Below are positions 50,685 to 58,859 of a stretch of 64,000 nt of DNA, one piece after another. The notes under the pieces were generated by a model, which ran no database searches, was not told the origin of the DNA, and saw nothing but the letters and a program-made list of their open reading frames with translations. Both the position numbers and the translations under genes were made by a program. The stretch is taken from the NCBI RefSeq assembly GCF_035978755.1, contig NZ_CP108414.1, positions 1,426,001 through 1,490,000 of the forward strand, written 5' to 3'. Position 1 is the first letter of the stretch, and every line of letters starts with the position of its first letter. Source of the stretch: Streptomyces sp. NBC_01298 (GTDB lineage: Bacteria; Actinomycetota; Actinomycetes; Streptomycetales; Streptomycetaceae).

Positions 50685-52394
50685 ATGCCCAGATCCCTTC
50701 CCTGGTCCAGAGCCACCAGGTCCGCCGGCCACGCCTCCCCCGGGCGCCCGGCCGCCCCGCGCGCGTCCGCCCCGCGCCGGTACGCGCTCCCCGTCGCCGC
50801 GCTGGCCGCCCTCAGCCTGGTCGCCGCCTGCTCCGGCCCGCCGAAGGACGGCGGGAGCGGGAAGGACACGGCCTTCAAGCTGTCGGCCGGCACCCCCGCC
50901 CCCGCGGGCGAGCTCGACTCGTTCACCTGGGCCGTGTACGCGGAACCGCCGACGCTGGACTACATCTCTGCCTTCGACTACCCGGCGAACACGATCCTGT
51001 CGAACGTCTGCGAAAGCCTGATGCGGTGGACCCCGCAGCTCACCATGGCTCCGGGGCTGGCCGAGAAGGCCACCCACCCCAATGACCTGACCTGGGTCTA
51101 CGATCTGCGCGCGGGCGTGCGCTTCCACGACGGCGGCGTGCTGACCGCGGACGACGTGGTCTACAGCCTGGGCCGTCAGATGGACCCGGCGAACGGGGCC
51201 GCCTGGAACAGCAACTTCTCCAACGTCGAGACCGTCACCAAGACCGGCCCGCTCCAGGTGACCGTCAAGCTGAAGCAGCCCGACTCCCAGTTCCCCCAGT
51301 ACATGGCGACCGCCGCCGGTGTCGTGGCCTCCAAGGCCGGGGTGGAGAAGGCGGGCGAGGACTACGGCACCACCGGCAGCCTGGACTGCACCGGCCCCTT
51401 CAAGCTGGGCACCTGGAGCAAGGGCCAGTCGATCGAGCTCCAGCGCTTCGACGGCTACTGGGGCACCAAGGCCAAGTCCGCGAAGGCCGTCTTCACCTTC
51501 CTCACCGACCCCAACGCCCGGACGAACGCCCTGCTGAGCGGCGAGGCCGACGGCGGCTACCTGATCCCCACCGAGAGCTACGACCGGCTGCGCGCCAGCG
51601 GCGCCGGCACCCTCTACTTCGGCGAGGGCCTCAGCACCGTCAACGTCAACGTGACGAGCATGAAGGGCGCGCTCGGCGACGTCCGCGTCCGCCGGGCCCT
51701 GGCCCTGGCCCTGGACCGCCGCGGCTTCGTCAAGGCGGGCCTGGGCGGCGCGGGAACCGTCACCAGCTCGCTCACCACCAAGGCGATCTGGGCCGGCGCG
51801 CCCGCCGCCATCCGCGCCTCCGCCTTCGACACGCTGCCCTCCCCCGACCAGAACGTCGAGGCGGCCAAGCGGATGATCGAGGAGGCCGGCGCCACCGGCA
51901 AGACGCTGACCGTGGCCACCAGCTCGATCGGCCAGGACGTCTCGGTGCTGGCCACCGCGATCCAGGACGCCGGCACCAAGATCGGCCTGAAGATCCAGCT
52001 GAAGACCATCGCCCCCAACGCCTTCACCTCGCTCTTCACGGACCCGGCCGCGCGCGAGGGCATCGACATGTTCCCGGAGACGTACTACGACTCCATCACC
52101 GACCCGATGGACCTGCTGAGCAACTTCCAGACCGGGGCCTACCAGAACTACGCCGGCTACAGCGACCCGTCCTACGACGCGCTGACCGACAAGGCCCGCG
52201 CCGAGTCCGACCCGGCCAAGCGCTTCTCGGCCGCCGCCGAACTCCAGAAGAAGGCCTCCGACCAGGTCCTGTGGATCCCGGTCGCCGAGTGGCCGACCGC
52301 GGTCTTCCTGAACAAGCGGATCACCGGCGCGCCCACCACCATCTCCTACCTGTACTACCCGTGGGCCGCCGACGTCGGGGCGGCCGCGCGATGA
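50685..52394 (+). CDS. ABC transporter substrate-binding lipoprotein (SBP_bac_5 type)
   Basis: 569 residues from ATG 50685 (AGAGAGAG upstream; an in-frame ATG at 50667 is less well placed). LPVAALAALSLVAAC is a lipobox with Cys49, so the protein is anchored outside the membrane. The rest is the family 5 binding protein fold: YAEPPTLDYISAFDYPANTI, WVYDLRAGVRFHDGGVLTAD, VRRALALALDRRGFVKAGLG. The family binds oligopeptides, dipeptides and some polyamine-like or opine ligands. It lies 113 bases after aguA and overlaps the first permease by ATGA. Confidence 0.92.
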   Translation: MPRSLPWSRATRSAGHASPGRPAAPRASAPRRYALPVAALAALSLVAACSGPPKDGGSGKDTAFKLSAGTPAPAGELDSFTWAVYAEPPTLDYISAFDYPANTILSNVCESLMRWTPQLTMAPGLAEKATHPNDLTWVYDLRAGVRFHDGGVLTADDVVYSLGRQMDPANGAAWNSNFSNVETVTKTGPLQVTVKLKQPDSQFPQYMATAAGVVASKAGVEKAGEDYGTTGSLDCTGPFKLGTWSKGQSIELQRFDGYWGTKAKSAKAVFTFLTDPNARTNALLSGEADGGYLIPTESYDRLRASGAGTLYFGEGLSTVNVNVTSMKGALGDVRVRRALALALDRRGFVKAGLGGAGTVTSSLTTKAIWAGAPAAIRASAFDTLPSPDQNVEAAKRMIEEAGATGKTLTVATSSIGQDVSVLATAIQDAGTKIGLKIQLKTIAPNAFTSLFTDPAAREGIDMFPETYYDSITDPMDLLSNFQTGAYQNYAGYSDPSYDALTDKARAESDPAKRFSAAAELQKKASDQVLWIPVAEWPTAVFLNKRITGAPTTISYLYYPWAADVGAAAR

Positions 52395-53350
52395 GTTTCC
52401 TGCGCTTCGCCGTACGGCGGCTGGCCGAGATGGCAGCCACCCTGCTCGGCGCCTCCTTCGTGATCTTCGGCGCGCTGTACCTGGCTCCGGGCAACCCGGC
52501 GAGCTTCCTCCTGGGCGGCCGCTCGGCCTCCCCGGAGGCACTGCAGGCGATCAACGAGCACTACCACCTGGACGACCCCTTCGCGGTGCGCTACCTCAGC
52601 TGGCTCGGCCAGGTGGTGCGGGGCGACTTCGGCCGCTCGATCACGTACCGCACGGACGTGTCGCGGCTGCTCGCGGACCGACTGCCCAACACCCTGATGC
52701 TGATCTCGATGGCGCTCGTACTGGTCCTCGTGTTCGGGCTGGTCCTGGGCTGGATCGGCGCCGTCCGCGGCGGGGCCGCCGACTCCACGATCCTGGTGAC
52801 GACCACGGTGGCCATCGGCACCCCCTCGTTCGTCGCGGCGGTCCTGCTGCAGGGCCTGTTCGCGGTGAAGCTGGGCTGGTTCCCGACCGGCGGGGCAGGC
52901 GAGGGCTTCGGGGGGATGCTCTGGCACCTGACCCTGCCCGCCGTCGCCCTGGCGCTCTACCTGATCGGCATGCTCGCCCGGGTCACCCGGGCCGCGATGC
53001 TCGAAGTCCTCGGCCAGGAGCACGTCACGGTCGCCCGCAGCCGGGGCGTCTCCGCGAGCCAGGTCATCCGGCGGCACGTCTTCCGCAACGCGCTCGGCAC
53101 CGTGCTCACCACCGGCGGCCTCATCGTCTCCACCCTGCTGGTCTGCACCATTCTGGTGGAGTCCGCCTTCAGCGTGGGCGGCATCGGCCAGCTCCTCGAA
53201 CTCTCCACCACCACCAAGGACTTCCCCACCGTGCAGGCCATCTCCCTCATCATGGTCGCGCTGTTCATGACGGTGAACCTCGTCGTCGACCTGCTCCATC
53301 CGCTGGTCGATCCCCGGGTCACCCTCGGCCCCGCGAAGAAGGCCTCGTGA
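52391..53350 (+). CDS. ABC transporter permease (DppB/OppB type)
   Basis: 319 residues from ATG 52391. It has six hydrophobic segments, beginning MAATLLGASFVIFGALYLAP. The inner-membrane EAA loop is EHVTVARSRGVSASQVIRRH, which docks to the ATPases. PGNPASFLLGGRSASPEALQ is the typical first periplasmic loop of DppB-like proteins. It overlaps its neighbours by four bases on both sides (ATGA, GTGA), so all transporter parts are co-translated. Confidence 0.93.
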   Translation: MSFLRFAVRRLAEMAATLLGASFVIFGALYLAPGNPASFLLGGRSASPEALQAINEHYHLDDPFAVRYLSWLGQVVRGDFGRSITYRTDVSRLLADRLPNTLMLISMALVLVLVFGLVLGWIGAVRGGAADSTILVTTTVAIGTPSFVAAVLLQGLFAVKLGWFPTGGAGEGFGGMLWHLTLPAVALALYLIGMLARVTRAAMLEVLGQEHVTVARSRGVSASQVIRRHVFRNALGTVLTTGGLIVSTLLVCTILVESAFSVGGIGQLLELSTTTKDFPTVQAISLIMVALFMTVNLVVDLLHPLVDPRVTLGPAKKAS

Positions 53351-54201
53351 GCTCCGTCCTGGTGCGCCGGCCGGGCCTCGCCCGGCTCCGGACCTCCCGC
53401 GCCCCCCTCTCCCTGTTCTGTACGGGCTTCGTCGCCGTCGTCGTGCTCGTCGCGGTGCTCGCCCCCTGGATCGCGCCCTACGACCCGAACGCCGTGGACC
53501 TCGCGAACGCCCTGGCGGGCCCCTCCGCCGATCACCTCCTCGGCGTCGACGCCTCCGGGCGCGACACCTTCTCCCGGCTGGTCCTGGGCGCCCGCACCTC
53601 GCTCCTCGGCCCGCTCGGCGTGGTCACCTTCTCCACCGTGGCCGGCGTGGCGATCGGCACCGCCGCCGCCTGGCGGGGCGGCTGGCTGGACTCGGTGCTC
53701 TCCCGCAGCACCGAGCTGGTCTTCGCCTTCCCCGGCATGCTGCTGGCCATCCTGATCGTCTCGGTCTACGGCGAGGGCCTGCTCGCCCCCGTCATCGCCC
53801 TGGCCATCGCCTACCTGCCGTACGTCAGCCGGCTGACCCGCTCCCTCGTGCTCGCCGAGCGCGCCCGCCCGTACGTCGAGGCGTACCGGGTGCAAGGACA
53901 CTCGGGGGCGCAGATCTGCCTGCGCCACGTGGTCCCCGCGGTCATGCCCGTCGTCCTCGCGCAGTCCGCGATCAACTTCGGCTACGCCCTGATCGACCTG
54001 GCCGGCCTCGCCTTCCTCGGGCTGGGCGTACCGGCCCTGACCCCGGACTGGGGCCGCATGGTCTTCGACGGCAACGCCGCCATCCAGGCCGGCTACCCGC
54101 TCTCCGCGATCGTGCCGTGCGTGGCCATCGTGCTGATCGTGGTCGCCTTCAACGTCGTCGGCGAGGCCTGGGCCGACAAGGTCGCCAGGAGGGCCCGATG
54201 A
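53347..54201 (+). CDS. ABC transporter permease (DppC/OppC type)
   Basis: 284 residues from GTG 53347. The DppC N-terminal pattern APWIAPYDPNAVDLANALAG is followed by HLLGVDASGRDTFSRLVLGA and the EAA loop YVEAYRVQGHSGAQICLRHV. The ending (ALTPDWGRMVFDGNAAIQAG) is usual for the family. It pairs with the 52391 permease to form the channel. It is coupled to the next ATPase gene by ATGA. Confidence 0.93.
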   Translation: MSSVLVRRPGLARLRTSRAPLSLFCTGFVAVVVLVAVLAPWIAPYDPNAVDLANALAGPSADHLLGVDASGRDTFSRLVLGARTSLLGPLGVVTFSTVAGVAIGTAAAWRGGWLDSVLSRSTELVFAFPGMLLAILIVSVYGEGLLAPVIALAIAYLPYVSRLTRSLVLAERARPYVEAYRVQGHSGAQICLRHVVPAVMPVVLAQSAINFGYALIDLAGLAFLGLGVPALTPDWGRMVFDGNAAIQAGYPLSAIVPCVAIVLIVVAFNVVGEAWADKVARRAR

Positions 54202-55280
54202 ACACATCGACCGCGCAGAGCGCGCGGAGCACGCCGACCGGACTGAACACCCTTGAAATCGAGGGCCTGCGGCTGCACCTGCCGGGGGCCGTCCGGCCCG
54301 TCCTCGACGGCGTCGGACTCACCGTCGGCCCGCGGGAGACCGTGGCGCTGGTCGGCGAGTCCGGCTCGGGCAAGAGCCTGACCTCGCGCAGCGTGCTGCG
54401 GCTGCTGCCCGAAGGGGCCCGTACGGAGGGCGAGGTGCGGGTCGCCGGCGACGACGTGCTCACCATGTCACCGGGCCGGCTGCGGGTGCTGCGCACCAGC
54501 ACGGCGGCCATGATCTTCCAGGACCCCCGGGCGGCCGTCAATCCGATGCGCCGGGTCGGCGACTTCCTCACGGAGAGCCTGCGACTGAACGCCAAGGCCA
54601 CCAAGGCGGTCGCCGAGGACCGGGCGGTGGCCATGCTGGAGGCCGTCGGCCTCACGGCGGACGCGCTGCGCAAGTACCCCGGACAGCTGTCCGGCGGCAT
54701 GCTGCAACGGGTCGTGATCGCGGCCGCGCTGATGGGCGATCCCGCCCTGATCCTCGCCGACGAACCCACCACGGCACTGGACGTCACCTCGCAGGCCGAG
54801 GTGATCGGCCTCCTCGGCGACCTGCGCGACCGCTTCGGCACGGGGCTGCTGTTCGTCACCCACGACCTCGGCCTCGCCGCCGCGATCAGCGACCGGGTGT
54901 ACGTGATGTACGCGGGCCGGATCGTGGAATCGGGCCCGGCGGCCGAGCTGTTCGCCCGGCCCCGGCACCCGTACACGGCGGCCCTGCTGGACTCCACCCC
55001 GCGCCTGGACGCGCCCCGCGGGCGGCTCGCCGCGATCGAGGGCCGGCCGCCGAGCCTGCGGGAGGAGCTCAGCGGATGCCCCTTCGCCGCGCGCTGCGTG
55101 CTCGCGACCGATGTGTGCACCCGGGAGGCTCCGGCGCTGCTGCCGCTCGCCGGTGCACCGGACCGGCTCGCCTCCTGCCACCACGGCGAGCTGATGGCCG
55201 AGCGGGAACGGGAACGGGCGGGGACCGAAGGGACCGGGACCCAACGGCCGGAGACACAGCGGAAGGAACTCCACCCATGA
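54198..55280 (+). CDS. ABC transporter ATP-binding protein (DppD/OppD type)
   Basis: 360 residues from ATG 54198. Walker A is ALVGESGSGKSLTSRSVLRL, the signature is YPGQLSGGMLQRVVIAAALM and Walker B is ALILADEPTTALDVTSQAEV, with VTHDLGLAAAI as H-loop. The C-terminal oligopeptide/dipeptide domain has a cysteine cluster (SGCPFAARCVLATDVCTREA, then SCHHGE), which in related proteins binds an iron-sulfur cluster. It overlaps the second ATPase by ATGA. Confidence 0.93.
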   Translation: MNTSTAQSARSTPTGLNTLEIEGLRLHLPGAVRPVLDGVGLTVGPRETVALVGESGSGKSLTSRSVLRLLPEGARTEGEVRVAGDDVLTMSPGRLRVLRTSTAAMIFQDPRAAVNPMRRVGDFLTESLRLNAKATKAVAEDRAVAMLEAVGLTADALRKYPGQLSGGMLQRVVIAAALMGDPALILADEPTTALDVTSQAEVIGLLGDLRDRFGTGLLFVTHDLGLAAAISDRVYVMYAGRIVESGPAAELFARPRHPYTAALLDSTPRLDAPRGRLAAIEGRPPSLREELSGCPFAARCVLATDVCTREAPALLPLAGAPDRLASCHHGELMAERERERAGTEGTGTQRPETQRKELHP

Positions 55281-56116
55281 GCACCGCCACCGGCACGAGC
55301 GCCGGCACCACGACCGCCGCCACGAGGACCGTCCTGGAGGTCCTGGGCCTGCACCGGACCTACGGAAACGTCCGGGCCGTGGACGACGTGTCGTTCCGGC
55401 TGCCCGCGGGCGGCTCCCTGGGCATCGTCGGCGAGTCCGGTTCGGGCAAGACGACCACGGCCCGCATCGTGGTGGGCCTGGAACACGCGGACGAGGGCCG
55501 GGTACTGATCCACGGCCGCGACCGGGGCGACCACGCGCGCGGCAAGGCGCGCCGCCTCGCACGGGCCCGTGAGATCCAGATGGTCTTCCAGGACCCCTTC
55601 CTGTCCCTGGACCCGCGCACCACCGTGGGCGCGGCCCTGCGGGAGACCCTCGCCCTGCACTTCCCCGGCGCCGACCACGCGCGCCGGATCACCGAACTGC
55701 TCGACCAGGTCGGCCTCGGTTCCCGCGAGGCGGACGCACTGCCCCGGCAGTTGTCGGGAGGGCAGCGCCAGCGCGTGGCGATCGCCCGTGCGCTGGCCGT
55801 CGAGCCGGCCGTCCTCGTCCTCGACGAAGCGGTGGCCGCCCTGGACGTCTCGGTGCAGGCGCAGATCCTGAACCTGCTCTTCGACATCCGCGAACAGACC
55901 GGCATCGGCTACCTGTTCATCACCCATGACCTCGGCGTAGTGCGCTGCGTGACCGATGACGTGATCGTCATGCGGAGCGGCCGGATCGTCGAGTCGGGCC
56001 CGACGCAGGAGGTCCTCGCCGACCCCCAGCACCCCTATACGCGCCTGCTCCTGGAGTCCGTACCCCGCCCGGGGTGGGATCCCCGGAGCATCGCCGCCGC
56101 ACGACGCGCGCTGTGA
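55277..56116 (+). CDS. ABC transporter ATP-binding protein (DppF/OppF type)
   Basis: 279 residues from ATG 55277. Walker A is GIVGESGSGKTTTARIVVGL, the signature is LPRQLSGGQRQRVAIARALA and Walker B is AVLVLDEAVAALDVSVQAQI (EAV in place of the common EPV), with FITHDLGVVRCV as H-loop. It is shorter than typical DppF because the C-terminal cysteine region is absent. It ends the transporter set; the exported deiminase gene starts 91 bases later, so it may be in the same transcript. Confidence 0.92.
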   Translation: MSTATGTSAGTTTAATRTVLEVLGLHRTYGNVRAVDDVSFRLPAGGSLGIVGESGSGKTTTARIVVGLEHADEGRVLIHGRDRGDHARGKARRLARAREIQMVFQDPFLSLDPRTTVGAALRETLALHFPGADHARRITELLDQVGLGSREADALPRQLSGGQRQRVAIARALAVEPAVLVLDEAVAALDVSVQAQILNLLFDIREQTGIGYLFITHDLGVVRCVTDDVIVMRSGRIVESGPTQEVLADPQHPYTRLLLESVPRPGWDPRSIAAARRAL

Positions 56117-56207
56117 GGGGGGCCGTGGGCGCGGCGGCTCCCACGGCCCGGCGGTTCAGCACCAGCGGTTCATCACCCATCCAGGCATGACGAAACGGAG
56201 CTCAGAG

Positions 56208-57353
56208 ATGAACGAGCACGTCGCACGGAGACTGGACAGACGAGGATTCCTGACGGCAGCGGGCGCCACCGCGGCCGGCGCCGCGCTGGCCGCGGTCGGC
56301 GGGCAGGCCTTCGGGGCCGCCCGCCCCTCGGCGGCGAACGCCGCCGCGGGCTACTCCGTACCGATCGACACGGTGCGCCACACCCGGACCTGGATGGCGT
56401 GGCCCGACAGCTCCACCATCTGGGGCCGCCAACTCGCGGGAGTACAGGCGAACATAGCGCTCATCGCGAAGACCATCGCGAAGTACGAGCCGGTCGTGAT
56501 GTGCGCCAACTCGGCGAGCGTCTCGAAGGCGAAGAGCGCCTGCGGATCGGCCGTCACGGTGATCGGCTCGATCCCGGTGGACGACTGCTGGATGCGCGAC
56601 AGCGGTCCGGTGTTCCGTACGAACGGGGCGGGCGGCCTGGACACCGTCGGCCTGAACTTCAACGGCTGGGGCAACCAGCAGACCCACGCCAGGGACTCCC
56701 TGGTCGCCGGCCGGGTCGCGGCCTACGCCGGGGTGCCGTTCAGTACGGCCTCGTTCATCGGCGAGGGCGGCGCGGTGGAGACGGACGGCGCCGGCACGCT
56801 CATGGCCACCCGCAGCTCGCTCATCAACCCGGACCGCAATCCCAACAAGACCCAGGCCCAGCTGGAGGACGCCATGTGCGCCGCCTACGGCGCCTCCAAG
56901 GTCATCTGGTTCAAGGGCGTCCTCGGCCGGGACATCACCGACGACCACGTCGACGCCACGTCCCGGTTCCTCGCGGAGGGGCAGGGGATGGTGCAGATGC
57001 CGCTCGCGAGCGACACGGACGCCTGGTCCAACGACGCGCGCCAGCAGTACCAGATCCTGTCGACCAGCACGAACGCCCTGGGCCACCCGATGTCGGTCAC
57101 CAAGATGCAGGGCCCCGACTACAACCGGATCCGCTCCACCAGCCCCGACTTCGTCGCCTCCTACGTCAACTTCTACGTGTGCAACGGCGCCGTCATCTCC
57201 TCGCAGTTCGGGCACGCCACCGCGGACGCCGCGGCCAAGGCCACCCTCCAGCGGGCCTTCCCGGGCCGGACCGTCGAACAGCTCAACACCGACAGCCTCG
57301 GCGCGGGCGGTGGCGGCATCCACTGCGTGACCCAGCAGCAGCCGGTCGCGTAA
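56208..57353 (+). CDS. second Tat-exported PAD-family deiminase
   Basis: 381 residues from ATG 56208, with GGAG seven bases upstream; ATG 56187 has no ribosome site. RRLDRRGFLTAAGATAAGAA is a twin-arginine signal. The catalytic features are complete: DDCWMRDSGPVFR, LNFNGWGNQQTHA, FIGEGGAVETDGAGTLMATR, DITDDHVDATSRFL and GGGGIHCVTQQQP. It is far more like the exported enzyme at 38716 than the cytosolic one at 49558. Lying after the Opp/Dpp-type ABC genes, it could act outside on agmatine or on peptidyl-arginine and feed the transporter. Confidence 0.87.
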   Translation: MNEHVARRLDRRGFLTAAGATAAGAALAAVGGQAFGAARPSAANAAAGYSVPIDTVRHTRTWMAWPDSSTIWGRQLAGVQANIALIAKTIAKYEPVVMCANSASVSKAKSACGSAVTVIGSIPVDDCWMRDSGPVFRTNGAGGLDTVGLNFNGWGNQQTHARDSLVAGRVAAYAGVPFSTASFIGEGGAVETDGAGTLMATRSSLINPDRNPNKTQAQLEDAMCAAYGASKVIWFKGVLGRDITDDHVDATSRFLAEGQGMVQMPLASDTDAWSNDARQQYQILSTSTNALGHPMSVTKMQGPDYNRIRSTSPDFVASYVNFYVCNGAVISSQFGHATADAAAKATLQRAFPGRTVEQLNTDSLGAGGGGIHCVTQQQPVA

Positions 57354-57370
57354 CCGCTCCCTCCACGCGT

Positions 57371-57399
57371 CCGGCCCCCCGCTGTCCGCGGGGGGCCGG
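57371..57399. terminator. terminator after the exported deiminase
   Basis: CCGGCCCCCCGC (57371-57382) pairs perfectly with GCGGGGGGCCGG (57388-57399) around TGTCC, followed by TTCG. It lies between two convergent genes. Confidence 0.85.
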
Positions 57400-57444
57400 T
57401 TCGTCGTACGGGGCCACGGGGCCGCGGGCGCGCGTACCGAGGCG

Positions 57445-57855
57445 CTACGGGGCGACGTCGTCCCAGGCCATCGCGCTCATCCGCCAGCCGTCGGGGGTCC
57501 GGACGTACTGCGTGGTCTTGTGGCCGGTGCCCTCGAACCACACCCCGTCGAGGTATCCGGACTTGCGGTACTCGCTGAACCGGTGCGCGATCGATCCGAA
57601 GATCTCGGTCCGCTCGGCGACCTCCCACTCGCGGAACTCCGTCAGGGTCCCGTCGGTGAGGATCTTCTCCCGCGGCTCGATGAACCCGTCGAGGTCGTAG
57701 ATCACGGGCTCGGCCCCGATGTTCTTGATGATCATCCCCTGCGGGATGAACACCTCGCGGACGGCGCCCAGATCCGGCCGCCCGCCGTCGGCGTTGGTGA
57801 AGGCTCCGAGGAACAGCCGCATGAGCTGGTCGAGTTCGGCCTTGACTTCGGACAC
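57445..57855 (-). CDS. NTF2-like (SnoaL/DUF4440-type) protein
   Basis: 136 residues from ATG 57855. The length, the helical start (VKAELDQLMRLFLGAFTNAD) and the strand-rich remainder (TEIFGSIAHRFSEYRKSGYL, then KTTQYVRTPDGWRMSAMAWD) fit the NTF2-like fold. Members serve as small-molecule binding proteins or enzymes of very varied function, so no activity can be assigned. It shows no signal peptide. It is followed upstream by the MepB gene on the same strand with about 40 bases between. Confidence 0.8.
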   Translation of the reverse strand: MSEVKAELDQLMRLFLGAFTNADGGRPDLGAVREVFIPQGMIIKNIGAEPVIYDLDGFIEPREKILTDGTLTEFREWEVAERTEIFGSIAHRFSEYRKSGYLDGVWFEGTGHKTTQYVRTPDGWRMSAMAWDDVAP

Positions 57856-57894
57856 GCACCCCTCCTGAGAAAGAAGATTCCGGCGTGCCGATCT

Positions 57895-58485
57895 TCACCC
57901 ACTCCCGGCGCCCGGGCAATGGCCGGCGGCCGGGAGCCCGTGGAGGGCGCGGGCGCGGGCCGGATCGGCGGGCCGGTCCCCCGGAAGGTGCAGGAAGTGG
58001 TCGAGCTGCCAGGCCTGCGCCGCGGCGGCCGACCGGTTGGCGGTCCTCGCCCAGGGCGGGTAGACGCGGAAGGCCCGCTTGCCTCCGGAGCCGTTCACCG
58101 AGAGGACCCCGTACCGGCGGAGCACGTCCTTGGGGAAGACGAACTGCCCGAACTCCGTCGGGTCGAGGCCGCGGCAGCCGACGACGAAGAGGTCGACGGC
58201 GTCGGCGACGTCGAAGGGCCGGATGGGCCCGTCCGGGGACCTCTGCCACACGGTGACGAACTGGCCCGTCTTGGTGGGCGTCGTCCTGGCCGCTCGGAAG
58301 CGGACGGCGAGCCCGTCGAGCGTGAAGACGTGGGCGGCGTACTCGGCGCTCTCGGCTTCCGGAACCGGCTGCGAGCAGGTGAACCCGCAGGGGTCGTAGA
58401 CGAGCGCCTTCGCCGCGCGGAGATCTCCGTGGACCGAGGCCGCGTCCAGCCAGGGAACCGGCCCGGCGGTGGGGTGTCTGACCAT
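57895..58485 (-). CDS. MepB family protein
   Basis: 196 residues from ATG 58485. The match to MepB is seen in LVYDPCGFTCSQPVPEAESA, then FRAARTTPTKTGQFVTVWQR and FGQFVFPKDVLRRYGVLSVN, with YPPWARTANRSAAAAQAWQL at the end. MepB lies in the mepRAB operon of Staphylococcus, and its function is not known. Here there is no multidrug pump beside it. The C-terminal 30 residues are alanine/proline-rich and may be a local extension. It is divergent from a truncated oxidase-like fragment. Confidence 0.82.
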   Translation of the reverse strand: MVRHPTAGPVPWLDAASVHGDLRAAKALVYDPCGFTCSQPVPEAESAEYAAHVFTLDGLAVRFRAARTTPTKTGQFVTVWQRSPDGPIRPFDVADAVDLFVVGCRGLDPTEFGQFVFPKDVLRRYGVLSVNGSGGKRAFRVYPPWARTANRSAAAAQAWQLDHFLHLPGDRPADPARARALHGLPAAGHCPGAGSG

Positions 58486-58519
58486 GGACCCACCTTGTCA
58501 TGCGCTCTACTGACGGAAA

Positions 58520-58710
58520 ATGACGAAACGTCACACATGCGGAGGTTCCGCGAACAGCACGCCCGATTGTCCCGCCGCCCCCACGGACTCGTACGCACCG
58601 ACGGAGCGGACGATCCCCGGCCGGATGCGGCAGTGGGCGTCCTACGACCGGAACCCGGTCCACTCGATCCTTGACGAGGCCTTCGTGCGCCACCTGCCGG
58701 TCCCTGAACG
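58520..58710 (+). pseudogene. N-terminal fragment of a pyridoxamine 5'-phosphate oxidase-like gene
   Basis: The frame from ATG 58520 contains YAPTERTIPGRMRQWASYDR, then NPVHSILDEAFVRHL. This closely resembles the start of Streptomyces PNPOx-like flavin-binding proteins (usual length about 200 residues). Similarity stops after VRHL, where the sequence runs into the terminator and tRNA on the opposite strand. The rest of the gene is missing, so it is a remnant probably left by a deletion or insertion beside the tRNA. Confidence 0.6.
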
Positions 58711-58713
58711 CGA

Positions 58714-58744
58714 TCTGGCCCCCTGCTGTTCGCAGGGGGCCAGA
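58714..58744. terminator. terminator of tRNA-Leu
   Basis: TCTGGCCCCCTGC (58714-58726) pairs perfectly over 13 bp with GCAGGGGGCCAGA (58732-58744) around TGTTC. It is located just downstream of the minus-strand tRNA. Confidence 0.85.
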
Positions 58745-58754
58745 TGCCGTGTTG

Positions 58755-58839
58755 TGTCCGAGGGGGGACTTGAACCCCCACGCCCGATAAAGGGCACTAG
58801 CACCTCAAGCTAGCGCGTCTGCCATTCCGCCACCCGGAC
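58755..58839 (-). tRNA. tRNA-Leu(GAG)
   Basis: Read on the minus strand, the gene starts GTCCGGG and ends CTCGGACA, giving a 7-bp acceptor stem. The anticodon arm is CTAGC-TTGAGGT-GCTAG with GAG at 58804-58806. A long variable arm (TGCCCTTTATCGGGCG) marks a class II tRNA, and GGTTCAAGTCC is the T loop. No CCA is encoded, as is usual in Streptomyces. Confidence 0.93.
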
Positions 58840-58859
58840 CAGGTGGTCGGCCCCGGTTT

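Noticed and set aside
56117..56207. A fourth copy of the TetR operator before the last deiminase gene
   Set aside because: No GACTGAA or TTCAGTC arm is present; the gene is more likely transcribed with the transporter genes.
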